From: BOG-931 sp963761525
Lineage (GTDB): Bacteria > Pseudomonadota > Alphaproteobacteria > Rhizobiales > Xanthobacteraceae
NCBI GenBank assembly: GCA_963761525.1
Contig: CAVXHG010000004.1
Location: 186,001-250,000, forward strand
Direction: 5' to 3'
DNA: 64,000 nucleotides
Shown here: piece by piece, positions 10,300 to 21,321 of the stretch
How positions within the stretch are numbered: position 1 is the first letter of the stretch
Layout: each line of letters starts with the position of its first letter
Made by a program: the position numbers and the translations under genes
Notes under the pieces: model-generated
What the model saw: only the letters and a program-made list of their open reading frames with translations
Database searches by the model: none
What the model was told of the DNA's origin: nothing

Positions 10300-11282
10300 G
10301 ATTTACCGGCTTTCGGCTCGACGTGTGCGCCGAAACCCTTGCGCATCGCGGACAGAATCTTTTCCGCAAAGGTGTGGCTCTGGCGCGATCGGAAGCGGGT
10401 AAAGAGCGCGGCCGACAGCACGTCTGCCGGCACCGCCTCTTCGATCGCCGCCATCAAGGTCCAGCGGCCCTCGCCGGAATCCTCCACCACGCCTTCGAAG
10501 CCGTCGAGCTTGTCGTCGCCGGCCAGAGCGCTGGCGGTGAGATCGAGCAACCAGGAACTGATGACGCTGCCGCGCCGCCAAACCTCGGCGATATCGGCGA
10601 GGTTAAGATCGAAACGGCTATCCTCGGGCAGATCTTTTTTGTTGGCGTTCTTCAGAATGTCAAAGCCCTCGGCGTAGGCCTGCATCAAGCCATATTCGAT
10701 GCCGTTGTGGATCATCTTGACGAAATGTCCGGCGCCGTTCGGACCGGCGTGGATGTAGCCTTTCTCGGCGCGCGGATCGCGACCTTCACGCTTCGGCGTG
10801 CGCGGCACGTCACCGAGGCCGGGAGCAAGGGCGGAAAATATCGGGTCGAGACGATCGACGACTTCCTTGTCGCCGCCGATCATCTGGCAATAGCCGCGCT
10901 CAAGGCCCCAGACGCCGCCGCTGGTGCCGACGTCGACGTGATGGATGCCGCGTTCCTTGAGCATCTTCGCGCGGCGGATATCGTCGCGCCAAAAAGTGTT
11001 ACCGCCATCGATGACGACATCGCCGGACGACATCAGCTTGCCAAGTTGCGTGATGGTATCGTCGGTGATCTTGCCCGCCGGCAGCATCACCCAGACCGCA
11101 CGCGGCGGCTTAAGCTGCTGCACCAGTTTTTCCAGGCCGTCGGCGCCGGTCGCGCCATCATTCGTGAGACCGGCAATCGCCTTGGGGTCTTGATCATAGA
11201 CCACGGTCTCATGACCGTTCTCGATCAACCGGCGCGTAATATTGCCGCCCATGCGGCCAAGGCCAATAATTCCAATCTGCAT
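10296..11282 (-). CDS. gnd: 6-phosphogluconate dehydrogenase, decarboxylating (short GntZ/YqeC type)
   Basis: The 328-residue enzyme converts 6-phosphogluconate to ribulose-5-phosphate and CO2. It has the Rossmann GLGRMG at residues 7-12, the substrate motif VDVGTSGGVWGLERGY near 116-131 and the catalytic GAGHFVKMIHNGIEYG near 183-198. It belongs to the short, usually NAD-preferring branch (about 300-335 residues, against 470 in the long form). The start ATG at 11282 lies 12 bases beyond the tal-pgi stop, and the stop overlaps the zwf start, so it sits inside a coupled operon. Confidence 0.95.
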
Positions 11283-11294
11283 CGCAAACTCCGT

Positions 11295-14143
11295 TCACGC
11301 CAACGCGCGATCAAATAAAGCCTCTAGTTCGGCAAGGCCGGCTTTCAAATCGCCCTTGATATGAACCCGCAATGCGCGCCGGCCGCGCTCGGCCAGCACG
11401 TCAAAATCGCCCCGCGCCTGCGCGGCCTTCACAACGCCAAAGCTCGCCCGATGCGACGGGATCGCTAGATCCTGTGCGTCGTCCGAGGTGATTTGCAGGA
11501 ATACGCCGCTGTCCGGGCCGCCCTTGTAAGCCTGCCCGGTGGAATGCAGAAAGCGCGGCCCGAATTCGAGACACGTCGCGATGTGGCGCTTGTCGCGCAG
11601 CGCCAGCCGCATTTTTTGCAACGGGGCGGCATTGGCCGCGTCACGGGCGATGTAGGCAAGCGTTGCGAAGTAATCGCCCGCCTGAATGCGGCCGAGATGG
11701 GCCTTGAGCCAGCTTTCCGGCGTCGAACCGGCGCCCGCTTCGCGCAACGCCTTGGCGTTTTTATCGTCGGTATAGAGCTCGAGAGATTTGCCCGAACAAA
11801 CCGGCGTTTCGGCCGGCAGCTTTCCGGTCTTCTCGAAGGCCGATGTGAGTTCGCGGGTCTTGATCTTGCTCGCTTCGACATCGGGCTGATCGAACGGATT
11901 GATCCCGATCACCGCGCCGGCGACCGCGGTGGCGATTTCGAAACGGAAGAATTCCTGTCCGAGGTGCTCAGGTGACTTTTGCACAATGCGCACCACCGGG
12001 TGGCCCGCGGCTTCAAGCGCCTTGAGCTTGCTCTCGCGCGCCGTGTCGGTTTCGCCCTCGAGCGTGAGATCGATGAAGATGCGGTCGTTGCCGTAAGCGC
12101 CCGGCGCGGCGAGCGGCTCGCCGTCGATCGGAACAAGGCCTTTGCCATTCTTGCCGGTCGAATTCCGCGAATAGCTGCTCCGCCCAACCGCCAAAGCTTT
12201 CGAGGCCGGGCGAGGACGTGATCGTCACTTTGTCGCGGCCGTTGCGCGCCGCCTCACCTAGCGCGAGCCCCAGCACGACGCCGGGGTTTTCCGCCGGCGG
12301 CACGTCCGGTCCGCAGGAATGCATCATCATCCCGGTCAGCTTTTCGAGCCGCGGGATATCGATACCGGCGATCGCCGCCGGCACCAGGCCGAACGGCGAC
12401 AGCACCGAATAGCGGCCGCCGATGCTCGGCACACCGAAGAATATCTTGCGGAAATTTTGCTGCTTCGCGGTTTTCTCAAGCGATGAACCTGGATCGGTGA
12501 TGGCGATGAAATGCTTACCGGCCTTCTCGGCGCCGACCGTGTCGCTCACGCGCTGGTAGAAATAGTCCTTGAAAGCATTGGGCTCGGTTGTCGAACCCGA
12601 CTTGCTCGAGACAATGAACAGCGTCGTGGCGAGATCGAGTTTTTCCTCGATGGCCTTGATCTGTGCCGGCACCGTCGAGTCGAGGATCTCCAAACCCGGA
12701 AAAGCGGCTTTGCGGGGAAACACTTTGGCGAGCACTTCCGGGCCAAGGCTTGAGCCACCCATGCCGAGAAGCACAGCCTCGGCTGAAACCTTCGCGCTCG
12801 ATCTCGTCGCCGAAGTCCTGATAGCCCTTGATCTGTTCGGCGCTTGGCGTTTCAAGCCAGCCGAGCCAGCGGTCTTCATCAGCGCCAGTCCACAGCGACT
12901 TGTCGCGTGCCCACAGCTTTCGGCTATTGCCGTGTGCGCCCCATTCGTCGGTGGCGGCTGCGACTTTCTTGTTCAGCGCGTCGCCAAGCGCGAGCGTTTG
13001 CGGATCGATTTGATCGCTGAGTATTTTGCTGCGCTTCTTCGCAACTGCGCCGAACAGCTTATCCGCAGCTTCCGCAAACAGCCGCACGCCGTCCTCGACT
13101 AGCTTGTCGGTGACCGCGTCGAGCGAAATGCCGGCGCGCGCCAGATCGTCGAGCTCGCGCTTCGCCTCAGCAGCATTGGCGTCGAGCGTGTCGCGCACTT
13201 TGCCGTGGTCGCGGAACGCATCCATGGTCGCGGTCGGCATCGTGTTGACGGTGTCGGCGCCGATCAGCTCCTCGACATAGAGCACATCGCTATAGGCCTT
13301 GTTCTTGGTGCCGGTTGAGGCCCACAGCAACCGCTGCGGCCGTGCGCCTTTGGCCGAAAGCTTGTTCCAGCGCTCGCCACCAAACAGCCGCTTGTAACGC
13401 TGGTACGCAAGCTTGGCGTTGGCGATGGCGATCTTGCCCTTGAGCGCGGTAAGGCGCGCTTTTTCATCCGGGTCGTTGGCCTTGGCGATCTTGTCATCGA
13501 GCAGATTGTCGACGGCGGTATCGATGCGGCTGACGAAGAAGCTCGCGACGCTCGCAATCTTCGAAACATCGCCGTTCTTTGCCGCCAGTGCCTCGAGGCC
13601 GGAAAGATAAGCCTCGACCACCTGCTCATAGACAGCTTGCGCAAACAGCAGCGTGATGTTGACGTTGATGCCGCTGCCGATCAGCTCGCGGACCGCCGGC
13701 AGACCTTCCTGGGTTGCCGGTACCTTGATCATCAGGTTTTTGCGGCCGATCGCCTGCCAGAGATGCTTGCCTTCCTGGATCGTCGCTGCCGTATCCTTGG
13801 CGAGATACGGTGACACTTCGATACTGACGTAACCATCCGCACCGCCGGTCGCCTCATAAACCGGCCGCAGCACATCGGTCGCGTGCTTGATATCCTCGAT
13901 CGCGAGCTGCTCGAAAATCTCGCCCACGCCGCGATCCTGCGCCTTGAGCATGCCGCCGATAGCATCGTCATATTCGTCGGAGTGACCGATTGCCTGCTCG
14001 AAAATGGACGGGTTGGAGGTAACGCCGCGCAGGCCATCGTCGTCGACCAGCTTCTTCAGGCCGCCTTTGGCGATAAAACCGCGGGACAAGAAATCCAGCC
14101 AGACGGCCTGACCGTGATCCGCAAGCGATTTCAAAGGATTCAT
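11295..14143 (-). CDS. Bifunctional transaldolase / glucose-6-phosphate isomerase fusion (two frameshifts)
   Basis: One gene of about 949 codons encodes both activities. The N-terminal part (about 360 residues, from MNPLKSLADHG) is transaldolase, with GVTSNPSIFEQAIG near residues 39-52 and the Schiff-base lysine region LMIKVPAT. The rest is phosphoglucose isomerase, with LLGMGGSSLGPEVLA, SSKSGSTTEP and EFGPRFLHSTGQAYKGGP. Frame changes lie near 12790 and 12170; both domains are otherwise continuous and total length matches known Tal-Pgi fusions. It interconverts sedoheptulose-7-P/glyceraldehyde-3-P with erythrose-4-P/fructose-6-P, and fructose-6-P with glucose-6-P, feeding zwf downstream. An AAGGAA ribosome site precedes the ATG at 14143, the first gene of the operon. 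Confidence 0.93.
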
Positions 14144-14288
14144 TACTGAAAATTCCTTGCAGTCCGCAACTCGGCAGCCGCGGCAAGCATACCTGTCTAA
14201 CTGCCCAATTATGCACCATAGGTGGTGGCGCGCGAGATGCCCTCGGATGAAACGGCGAAAGGGCCAAGCCGGTTCCCGAGAAAGGTGG

Positions 14289-16667
14289 TCAGGCTGCTTT
14301 GGTGCGCGCTTTGGCCGCCTGGATCGCCTGCCAGACCTTATGGGGCGTCACCGGCATCGTCATCTCGGTCACCCCAAATTCGCTCAACGCATCAAGGATG
14401 GCACTCATCATGACTGCCGGAGCGGCCGTCGTGCCGCCCTCGCCGCCGGCCTTAATGCCAAGCGGATTGGTCGGCGACAACACTTCGGAAATCTCGGTCC
14501 GGAATGTCGGGAAGTAGTCCGCCCGCGGCATTCCATAATCCATGAAAGAACCGGTCAGCGGCTGACCGGAATCAGGCTCGTTGTAGAACTGCTCCCACAG
14601 CGCCTGCCCGACACCCTGCGCGATGGCTCCGTGGGTCTGGCCGTCCACGATCAGCGGATTGATGCAGCGGCCGACATCGTCGATGCAGGCATAGCGAGTG
14701 ATGTCGATGGCGCCGGTATCGGGATCGATCTCGACTTCGCAGATCGCGGTGCCGTTCGGAAATACCGGCTCATGCATTTCATTGTCAGTGACGATCGCGA
14801 CGCCGTCCTTCAGCGCGCCAGGCAACTCGTGCTTTGCAGCCTCGCTGGCAAGCTCGAGAAAATCGAAATTCAGATTGGTGTCGCGCGAGACGAAGCGGCC
14901 GTCCTCGAACATCACGGTTTCCGGCGCCACACCCATGACGATAGCGGCGATTTGTTTGCCTTTGGCGATGAGATCCACCGCGGCCTTGGAGAATACGGTG
15001 GCGGCATGCCGCATCGAACGGCCGGAATGCGAGCCACCGCCGACTTTCACGATCGCGGTGTCGCCATAGATAATTTTGACGGCCGCGTCCGGCACATGAA
15101 GCAGATCGGCAACAACCTGGGCAAAGCTGGTCTCATGGCCCTGGCCGTTCGATTGCGTGCCGATCACGGCATCGACAATGCCATCCGGGCGCACTTTGAT
15201 CTGGGCCTGCTCTTTGGCCGCGCCAATCGAAGACTCGACATAATTGGCAAGTCCGAGCCCCAGCAGTTTGCCGCGGCGCCTGGCATCACGCCGCCGCGCT
15301 GGAAAACCTTTCCAGTCGGCGATCTCCATCGCCCAATCCATATTCTCTTCGTAGTGACCGCTGTCGTAGAGCATGCCAACGGAGTTGCGGTACGGAAACG
15401 ATTTCGGCGGAACGAGATTCTTGCGGCGGATCGCGACGCGGTCAACGCCGAGCTGCCTAACCGCCTCGTCAATCAATTGCTCGATGGCAAAGGTCACTTC
15501 CGGCCGGCCTGAGCTCCGATAAGCGTTGGTCGGCATCGTGTTGGTGAAAACACCGACCGAGCGGAGGAAGCTCGCCGGGATGCGATAGGAGCCGGGAATA
15601 AGTCCCGAGCCCTTACTCAGCGGCGACAACGATACGCACCGGCAACCGACATTGCTGATGTTGGTGGCGCGCATCCCGATGAAACGATGTTTCTCGTCAA
15701 GCGCAAGCTCGACTGACGTCACCAGGTCACGGCCCTGATAATCGCTGAGGAAGGCCTCCGAGCGCGTCGCGGTGAACTTCACCGGGCGGCCAAAGCGCTT
15801 CGCTGCCCACAATACCAAACCGAACTCGACATAGGTCCGATTGCGGGTACCGAAATTGCCGCCGACATCCGCGGAGATCACACGCAGTCTTTCGGGCGGC
15901 ACGCCGACAACCTTGATCAACTCGTTCTGTTGACGCACCGCGCCACCGGAGCCCGCGTGAAGAAAATAGCTGTCAGTTTTCGGGAAGTATTGCGCGACTG
16001 CCGAACGCGGCTCCATCGGCACGCCGGTAACCCGGCCGATGACGAACTTTTTCTTGATGACGTGCGCCGCGCTGGCGAAGGCGCGATCGGTCGCTTCCTT
16101 ATCGCCGAAGAAAGTTTCGACCATCATGTTGTCGGGCACTTCGTCCCATATCGTCGGCGCTCCCGGCTGCAGAGCGTCTTCCGAATGCAGCACGAACGGC
16201 AGTACGTCGTACTCCACGTCAACGGCTTCGGCGGCATCCATCGCCTGGACTTTGGTCTCAGCGACCACCAGGACGACGGCCTCGCCGACGTGGCGCACTT
16301 TGTCCGCCGGCAGCAGCATATGAGGGCCGGCAAAAACCTTCCCTCCGCCAGGTGCAGTCAGCTTCTGGTCAAACTTCGTCTTCGGTACCGGATCGTGCGG
16401 AATCGGTCCGACCTTGTCGGCCAGGCAATCGGCGCCGGTGAGCACGCCGACCACGCCCGGCATCGCCCTTGCGCGTTCGGTGTCGACTGACACGATACGG
16501 GCATGCGGATGCGGCGAGCGCACCACAACCGCATAAGCCTGACCGTCGATATTGAAATCGTCGGTGAACTGGCCTTTGCCCGTAATCAGCCGCTGATCTT
16601 CCTTGCGCAGAATAGGCTTGCCGATGAAACGGTAGCCGGCGTCGTCCAGTTTTGTTTTGTCGTCCAT
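14289..16667 (-). CDS. Xanthine dehydrogenase-family molybdopterin-binding subunit (CoxL-like), stand-alone
   Basis: The 792-residue large subunit of a molybdenum hydroxylase covers the Ald_Xan_dh_C a/b hammerhead domain (about residues 20-135) and the molybdopterin-cytosine-dinucleotide binding domains. Visible features are VGGNFGTRN, NAYRSSGRPE, GTQSNGQGHETSF and the catalytic glutamate in IKAGGEGGTTAAP near residue 745. The loop AYRSSGR differs from the AYRCSFR of form I CO dehydrogenase and the AYRGAGR of form II, so CO oxidation is unlikely; some other heterocycle or aldehyde is the probable substrate. No medium FAD or small 2Fe-2S subunit gene lies within 10 kb either side. The frame is clean over 2.4 kb. 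Confidence 0.88.
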   Translation of the reverse strand: MDDKTKLDDAGYRFIGKPILRKEDQRLITGKGQFTDDFNIDGQAYAVVVRSPHPHARIVSVDTERARAMPGVVGVLTGADCLADKVGPIPHDPVPKTKFDQKLTAPGGGKVFAGPHMLLPADKVRHVGEAVVLVVAETKVQAMDAAEAVDVEYDVLPFVLHSEDALQPGAPTIWDEVPDNMMVETFFGDKEATDRAFASAAHVIKKKFVIGRVTGVPMEPRSAVAQYFPKTDSYFLHAGSGGAVRQQNELIKVVGVPPERLRVISADVGGNFGTRNRTYVEFGLVLWAAKRFGRPVKFTATRSEAFLSDYQGRDLVTSVELALDEKHRFIGMRATNISNVGCRCVSLSPLSKGSGLIPGSYRIPASFLRSVGVFTNTMPTNAYRSSGRPEVTFAIEQLIDEAVRQLGVDRVAIRRKNLVPPKSFPYRNSVGMLYDSGHYEENMDWAMEIADWKGFPARRRDARRRGKLLGLGLANYVESSIGAAKEQAQIKVRPDGIVDAVIGTQSNGQGHETSFAQVVADLLHVPDAAVKIIYGDTAIVKVGGGSHSGRSMRHAATVFSKAAVDLIAKGKQIAAIVMGVAPETVMFEDGRFVSRDTNLNFDFLELASEAAKHELPGALKDGVAIVTDNEMHEPVFPNGTAICEVEIDPDTGAIDITRYACIDDVGRCINPLIVDGQTHGAIAQGVGQALWEQFYNEPDSGQPLTGSFMDYGMPRADYFPTFRTEISEVLSPTNPLGIKAGGEGGTTAAPAVMMSAILDALSEFGVTEMTMPVTPHKVWQAIQAAKARTKAA

Positions 16668-16874
16668 TGGGGCTCGGCAGCTAGCTATTGGGCTATCTAC
16701 TAATCCTCCAACAACGCGGAGGGAAGGCTTTGGTTAGGCCGCAGCCAATGCATAGAACAGATGGCTTCCCTTTGGCTGCCTGACACCCACGATATTTCTT
16801 AATGCCATACACGACTTTTCCTTATGCCAACGGGCGTGCTGAAATGTCACCTGAGCCGACGAGGGAGACTACTC

Positions 16875-17921
16875 ATGGACGAAACCGGGACTTCGCGACG
16901 TCAATTCGTCGCGGCATTGAGCGCAAGCGTGGCCGCGAGTTCAGTAGCCGCTGCAACGGGGGCCGCGGCTGAAGACTCGCCGCCTTTGCGGATCGTCGAT
17001 TTTCACAATCACTATATGGGACCATCGTGGACTTTAACGGGCCTCGACAATGTGCCGCCGGTCGCGCGACCGTATTGGCAAAAGACCTACGCTAACCTGC
17101 AAAGCAGGGATGCGCTGCTTGGGTCCATCGAAGCAGCCGGCATCAGCGCGCGCGTCATCAACACGCCGACGGCCTTTATCGAAGATGCCGATGGCAATAT
17201 CCCGGCCGGCGCGGAGCAGCGCATCAACGACCAGATGGCCGAGTTGGTAACCAAAAACCCCGGCAAGCTTTACGGGCTTGCGACCGTCAATGCATTTACC
17301 GGCGACGCGGCCGCACATGAACTGACGCGCGCCATTCACGATCTCGGCCTGCGCGGCGTGTTTCTGGAAAGCGCGAGAGGCGATCTCATCCTCGGCGCGA
17401 AGGAGACGCGTCCGACGCTTGCAACAGCAGCGGCGCTCGGCATCCCGGTCTTTGTGCATCCGATGACCGACCGGCAGCTCAACAAACGCTTCGCGGTCAG
17501 CGGCCCGCTCGGAGTGCGTCTCGCACGCGGCACGATCAACAACGCGGCGCTGATCAACATGCTGGAAGGCGGCACGTTCGATGAGAGCCCGAAGCTCAAG
17601 GTGGTCGTCACCACGCTCGCGTTCGGCGGCATGATGCTCGCCGGCGGCTTCGGCGACGGCCAGCATATCCGCAGCGATGCGCCGGAACTGACCCGCCGCA
17701 ACGTCTATATCGACACCATGGGTCTTAATCCGGTCGAGGTCCGCGCCGCGGTCGATATGCTTGGCGCCGATCACGTTCTGGTCGGCACCGACTGGCCGAT
17801 CGCGGTCGAGACATCCGTGCCCGATCGGCTACAGAAAGCTTTCGCGCACGCAGGGCTGAACGCAGAACAGCAGCAAATAATCGCGAGCGGCAACGTGCTG
17901 AAGCTGCTCGGCGTAGCCTGA
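16875..17921 (+). CDS. Tat-exported amidohydrolase-2 family protein
   Basis: A 348-residue metal-dependent hydrolase of the decarboxylase/amidohydrolase-2 group. The N-terminus has the twin-arginine motif SRRQF followed by an Ala-rich hydrophobic segment and a likely cleavage after GAAAE. The barrel then begins with VDFHNHY (metal-binding HxH) and ends with LVGTDWPI (metal-binding Asp). Family members decarboxylate or hydrolyse aromatic acids, but the substrate is not evident and export is unusual for the decarboxylases. The start ATG at 16875 has a GAGGGAG ribosome site directly upstream and begins the signal peptide; a longer frame from 16824 does not. The gene diverges from the CoxL-like gene. 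Confidence 0.85.
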   Translation: MDETGTSRRQFVAALSASVAASSVAAATGAAAEDSPPLRIVDFHNHYMGPSWTLTGLDNVPPVARPYWQKTYANLQSRDALLGSIEAAGISARVINTPTAFIEDADGNIPAGAEQRINDQMAELVTKNPGKLYGLATVNAFTGDAAAHELTRAIHDLGLRGVFLESARGDLILGAKETRPTLATAAALGIPVFVHPMTDRQLNKRFAVSGPLGVRLARGTINNAALINMLEGGTFDESPKLKVVVTTLAFGGMMLAGGFGDGQHIRSDAPELTRRNVYIDTMGLNPVEVRAAVDMLGADHVLVGTDWPIAVETSVPDRLQKAFAHAGLNAEQQQIIASGNVLKLLGVA

Positions 17922-17933
17922 CGACTGCAGCTC

Positions 17934-19683
17934 TCAGTCTTGTGGAATGATTGGCAGCAACAGATAAGGCTGCCGGTCTGGCGCAAAGTGCAGGGTGTTG
18001 CGGCGGGCGAATACCGCGTCAGGCCGGTCGTCAGAGTCAATGTGCAAGAAGGGGCCGACACCCTTCATCGGGTAAGGTGCGCCGGGCAGCGCCAGATCCG
18101 TACCGTCCACCTCGTAATCCCGGCCGCGCACGTTGAGCGCGAGCTGGTAGCCCGGCGGCACCACGATCGACGTCGGCCAGATTTCGATATCCAGTTCCAC
18201 TGGCTCGCCCGGCTTCAACGGCCATTCTTCGTCATGGGTATGCCACGGGCGATACGGCAACGACTGGGCCGGATCCAGCTTGCGGCACGAGGCACGCAGC
18301 CAGCCGAGCCCGACCGGCACCCGCGCATCGTTTGAGCCGATAAACGTAACCTCGGTGCCATGCGGATCGTACAGGCGAAGCGCCAGAAATAAATCGGCGT
18401 CCGCGGTCTCCGACGACACCCAGAGCTTGGCCGCGACCGGGCCAGTGACTTCAAAACTTTCCCTGCGCATGGGCGTGAGAAACGTCAGGCCGCTGCTCGT
18501 CGTGTCGTAGCCAAGCGTCGTGCTTGCGTCGGACGTTTCCGGCGATAGCGCCATCCCTTCCGGCCGCAGATAATATTTCGTCCACTGCGTCCGCTTGAGC
18601 GGCCATTCGTTCTCGGCGCGCAGCACGAACTTTTCGTGAGGGTGACGGACGTTAAGCGACACCGGCGGCTGCTTGTCCCATCCGGTATCCTCGCCTTTGA
18701 GAAAATGCCCGAAGAAGCGCCGTTGCAGGGCCATGCCGTAATTACTGTAGAAATGAGTGAAGTGCGTATCGCCATGCACTTCGAGCCATTTCTGTTTTGA
18801 ACCGGCTTTCAGATAGCCCTCGAAATTGCCGCGCGTGTGCAACCCCATGCCGCCCCAGTTTCCCGCCGACAGCAGCGGCGCCTCGATCGCTGCGAAATCG
18901 GCAGTGCGCGAAGCGTGATAATCGTCGATAAATTTGCGCCGCTTGGCTTCGCCGGGAGAGTCGGCCTGCAATGTGAGAAGCTCGGCGTCGGACAATGTTT
19001 CCGGCCCGGCAACAAGTTCCCCGGTGACCACGCTCTTGGCACCGCGCGTGCCGACGCCATGCTGCACGCTGCCGACCTGGCGCGGATACCAGCTATGGTA
19101 GAAGTCGCTCAGGATGCCGCCGTGACGGCACAGCTCGCGATAATAGTCGGACGAACCTTCCCAGATGCACAGCGCCGCCAGATGCGGCGGCTTTCAGCGC
19201 GCCGACCGTCCACTGGTTCATCGCAAAGTATGAAATGCCATTGATGCCGACCTTGCCGTTGCTCCACGGCTGAGTGCCGGCCCACTCGATACATTCGGAC
19301 AGATCTTGCGTTTCGAGCGGAGACCAAACGTCGATCACGCCGGGTGAACGTCCCGCGCCGCGCGAGTCGACACGTACGCACACATAACCGTCCGGAACCC
19401 ACTTCTCCGGATCGACCAGTTCCCAGTTCTGGTACTTGTTGCTTGAGCCCTCCAGCACTTCCGGCGCCGCTTCGACCAGCCGCGCCCAATTGCCTTTGTA
19501 GCCTTCCTGGAAAGCCAGCCCCTTCGCATAAGGCCCGTAGCTCAGAATAACCGGATATTTGCCTTCGCCGGCCGGACGAAAGACGTCCGCGCGCAACACA
19601 ATGCCATCGTCCATTTCGACTGGCGCATCCCAATCGATCTGCATGCCGTCGCGAATTTCCGATTTCATGGCGTCCGATTTCAT
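17934..19683 (-). CDS. CocE/NonD family hydrolase (frameshifted)
   Basis: The X-Pro dipeptidyl-peptidase S15-like serine hydrolase is about 583 residues. The N-terminal alpha/beta part has VRVDSRGAGRSPG and the nucleophile motif GINGISYFAMNQ; the C-terminal part from about residue 330 is the jelly-roll PepX_C domain (FEVTGPVAAKLWVSS, LDIEIWPTS). A frame change near 19187 in a GCCGCC run splits it; with one base corrected the sequence reads straight through (LAALCIWEGSSDYYRELCRH). GGGAAG precedes the ATG at 19683. Members cleave esters and amides with acyl side chains. The gene converges on the amidohydrolase with 12 bases between the stops. Confidence 0.88.
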
Positions 19684-19779
19684 GGCGTTCTTCCCGTGTT
19701 ACGCAGCTTTTTTGCCTTCACATTTTCTTGCCATGAATTGTGCTAGGTTCGGGGCATAAAAGACAATAGAGGATTATTC

Positions 19780-20106
19780 ATGAGTGAGAGCGCGATCGAA
19801 TTCGTCGAGACTTGGGTTGATGATAAAATCGAGGAAATGGACGCGCCCCCAACCAACATCGAGGCGCTAGCCAAGACACTTGCGACGGAATGCATCGCGG
19901 AAGCTCAAAACGGCGGCTTAACTCAATCCGACATTAACGACACCTTCGATGATCTTGCCGCTTTCATCGCAGCCGAAATCGAAGAAGCCTTTGACCGGAG
20001 CGATCGGTCTGACGAAGACTCGTCCCTCGTCGCGGATGACGATGCCCGTCTTGTTAACGGCGATGACGACGAGGACGAGGACGACGCCGAAAAAAAGGAC
20101 GCCTAA
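19780..20106 (+). CDS. Small acidic protein, unknown function
   Basis: A 108-residue protein starting MSESAIEFVETWVDDKIEEM. The first 75 residues look helical and carry an IEALAKTLATECIAEA segment; the last 30 are almost continuous Asp/Glu with a Lys-rich end (DDDEDEDDAEKKDA). No signal peptide or membrane segment is present. The overall plan recalls short rhizobial DUF768-like proteins, but the match is by impression only. AGAGGA lies about eight bases before the ATG. It is divergent from the CocE-like gene and its stop lies nine bases from the stop of the enolase-superfamily gene on the other strand. Confidence 0.65.
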   Translation: MSESAIEFVETWVDDKIEEMDAPPTNIEALAKTLATECIAEAQNGGLTQSDINDTFDDLAAFIAAEIEEAFDRSDRSDEDSSLVADDDARLVNGDDDEDEDDAEKKDA

Positions 20107-20115
20107 CGCGGAACC

Positions 20116-21239
20116 TTATGCAACTTTTCTGGCGCTGAACTCCTGCTGCCAGCGCCGCACACGGCGCTCATCGACCTCGACGCCGAGGCCAGGCTGGTCG
20201 AGCACCGTCAGATGGCCGCCTTTGACGCGCAGCGGATCGGTGACAACGTCTTCGGCCAATCCCGGGCTGGTTATGGTGAGGCCCCACGCCAGCGACGGCA
20301 CAGCCGCGGCGAGATGCATGGCGGCCGCGGACGCAATGCTGGTTTCGCCGGTCTTGCAGGAAATGTTGAGATTCATGCCAAGCCGGTCGCAAAGCTGGGC
20401 CGCCTCCAGCATCGCCCGCACGCCGCCGAGCTTGATCGCTTTCAGGCTGACGCCGCGCGCGGCCTGGCGCTGGTGATGGCGTTCGATGTCGTCGCGCGAA
20501 TGAATGCCTTCGTCGGCGCCGATCATGATCCCGCTGGCCGCGGCCACCCGCGCCATACCGGCCAGATCGTGCGCGGGAACAGGCTGCTCAAAGAAATCAA
20601 GCCCGCACTCTCCGACGGCGCGCACATAGCGAACACCTTCATCGGCATTCCAGCCCTGATTGGCATCGGCCGAGATCAGGCAATCGCTGTCGAGGCTCGC
20701 GCAAACGTCGCGCGTGCGCGCTGCATCGGTTTCGGGCGCGGCAACACCGACCTTGATCTTGTAGATGGTATAGCCGGCCTTCCGGCGTTCTTGCGACTTC
20801 GTGCAAATCGGCTGCCGCATCGTCGGAGCCGATTACCGCAAGCAACGGAATGCGCTCGCGCCGTTTGCCGCCAAGCATGGCGTGCAACGGTTGTCCGGTG
20901 ACGCGGCCGACAAGATCATGCAGCGCAATCTCGATCGCAGCCTTGGCGCCAGTGTTGCCGTACATCTGCGCGTCCATTGCCGCCGCGGCGCCGGCAAAAT
21001 CGTCGGCGCGGCTCTTTAGCAACGCCGGCGCCATGTGGGTCACCGCCGCCATCATGCTGGCGACGGTCTCGCCGGTCATGGTCGGCGCCGAGGCGGCTTC
21101 GCCCCAGCCGACGGCGCCGTCATCGGATTCGATGCGCACCAGAACATTCTCGGCGCGCGTCACGGTTTCGCCGGCCATCTTCACCGGCTTTTTCATCGGC
21201 AGGTTAATGGCGATGGGCTCGATGGATTTTGATGCGCAC
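20116..21239 (-). CDS. Mandelate racemase/muconate lactonizing (enolase) superfamily protein (frameshifted)
   Basis: The protein is about 374 residues. The catalytic KIKVG (KxK), SADANQGWN (metal Asp), FFEQPVP (metal Glu), IGADEGIHS (metal Glu/Asp) and AIKLGGVRAML are in the right order for the MLE/MR subgroup. Two frame changes split it: near 20800, and in an AAAA run near 21228 right after the probable GTG start (VRIKSIEPIA once one A is removed). The enzyme would abstract a proton alpha to a carboxylate; epimerase, racemase, lactonase or dehydratase cannot be told apart here. It is followed by the convergent acidic-protein gene. Confidence 0.85.
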
Positions 21240-21321
21240 GCGGTCCCCCGGTCACAATGATCGAATTGTACGGGGCGACAGGCGCGGCCCACAAGCCCGC
21301 AAGCTGGCCAAGGCCGGGGCG

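Noticed and set aside
10323..11318. 331-codon open frame antisense to gnd
   Set aside because: Lies wholly over gnd, which has every family motif.
12515..14143. Separate tal and pgi genes
   Set aside because: Both domains join without an internal start, stop or spacer once one base near 12790 is corrected, and the total length equals known fusions.
14157..15512. 451-codon open frame antisense to the CoxL-like gene
   Set aside because: Shadow frame of a strongly conserved gene; no ribosome site or domain.
14289..16667. Aerobic carbon monoxide dehydrogenase
   Set aside because: The loop is AYRSSGR, not a CO dehydrogenase signature, and the other two subunits are missing.
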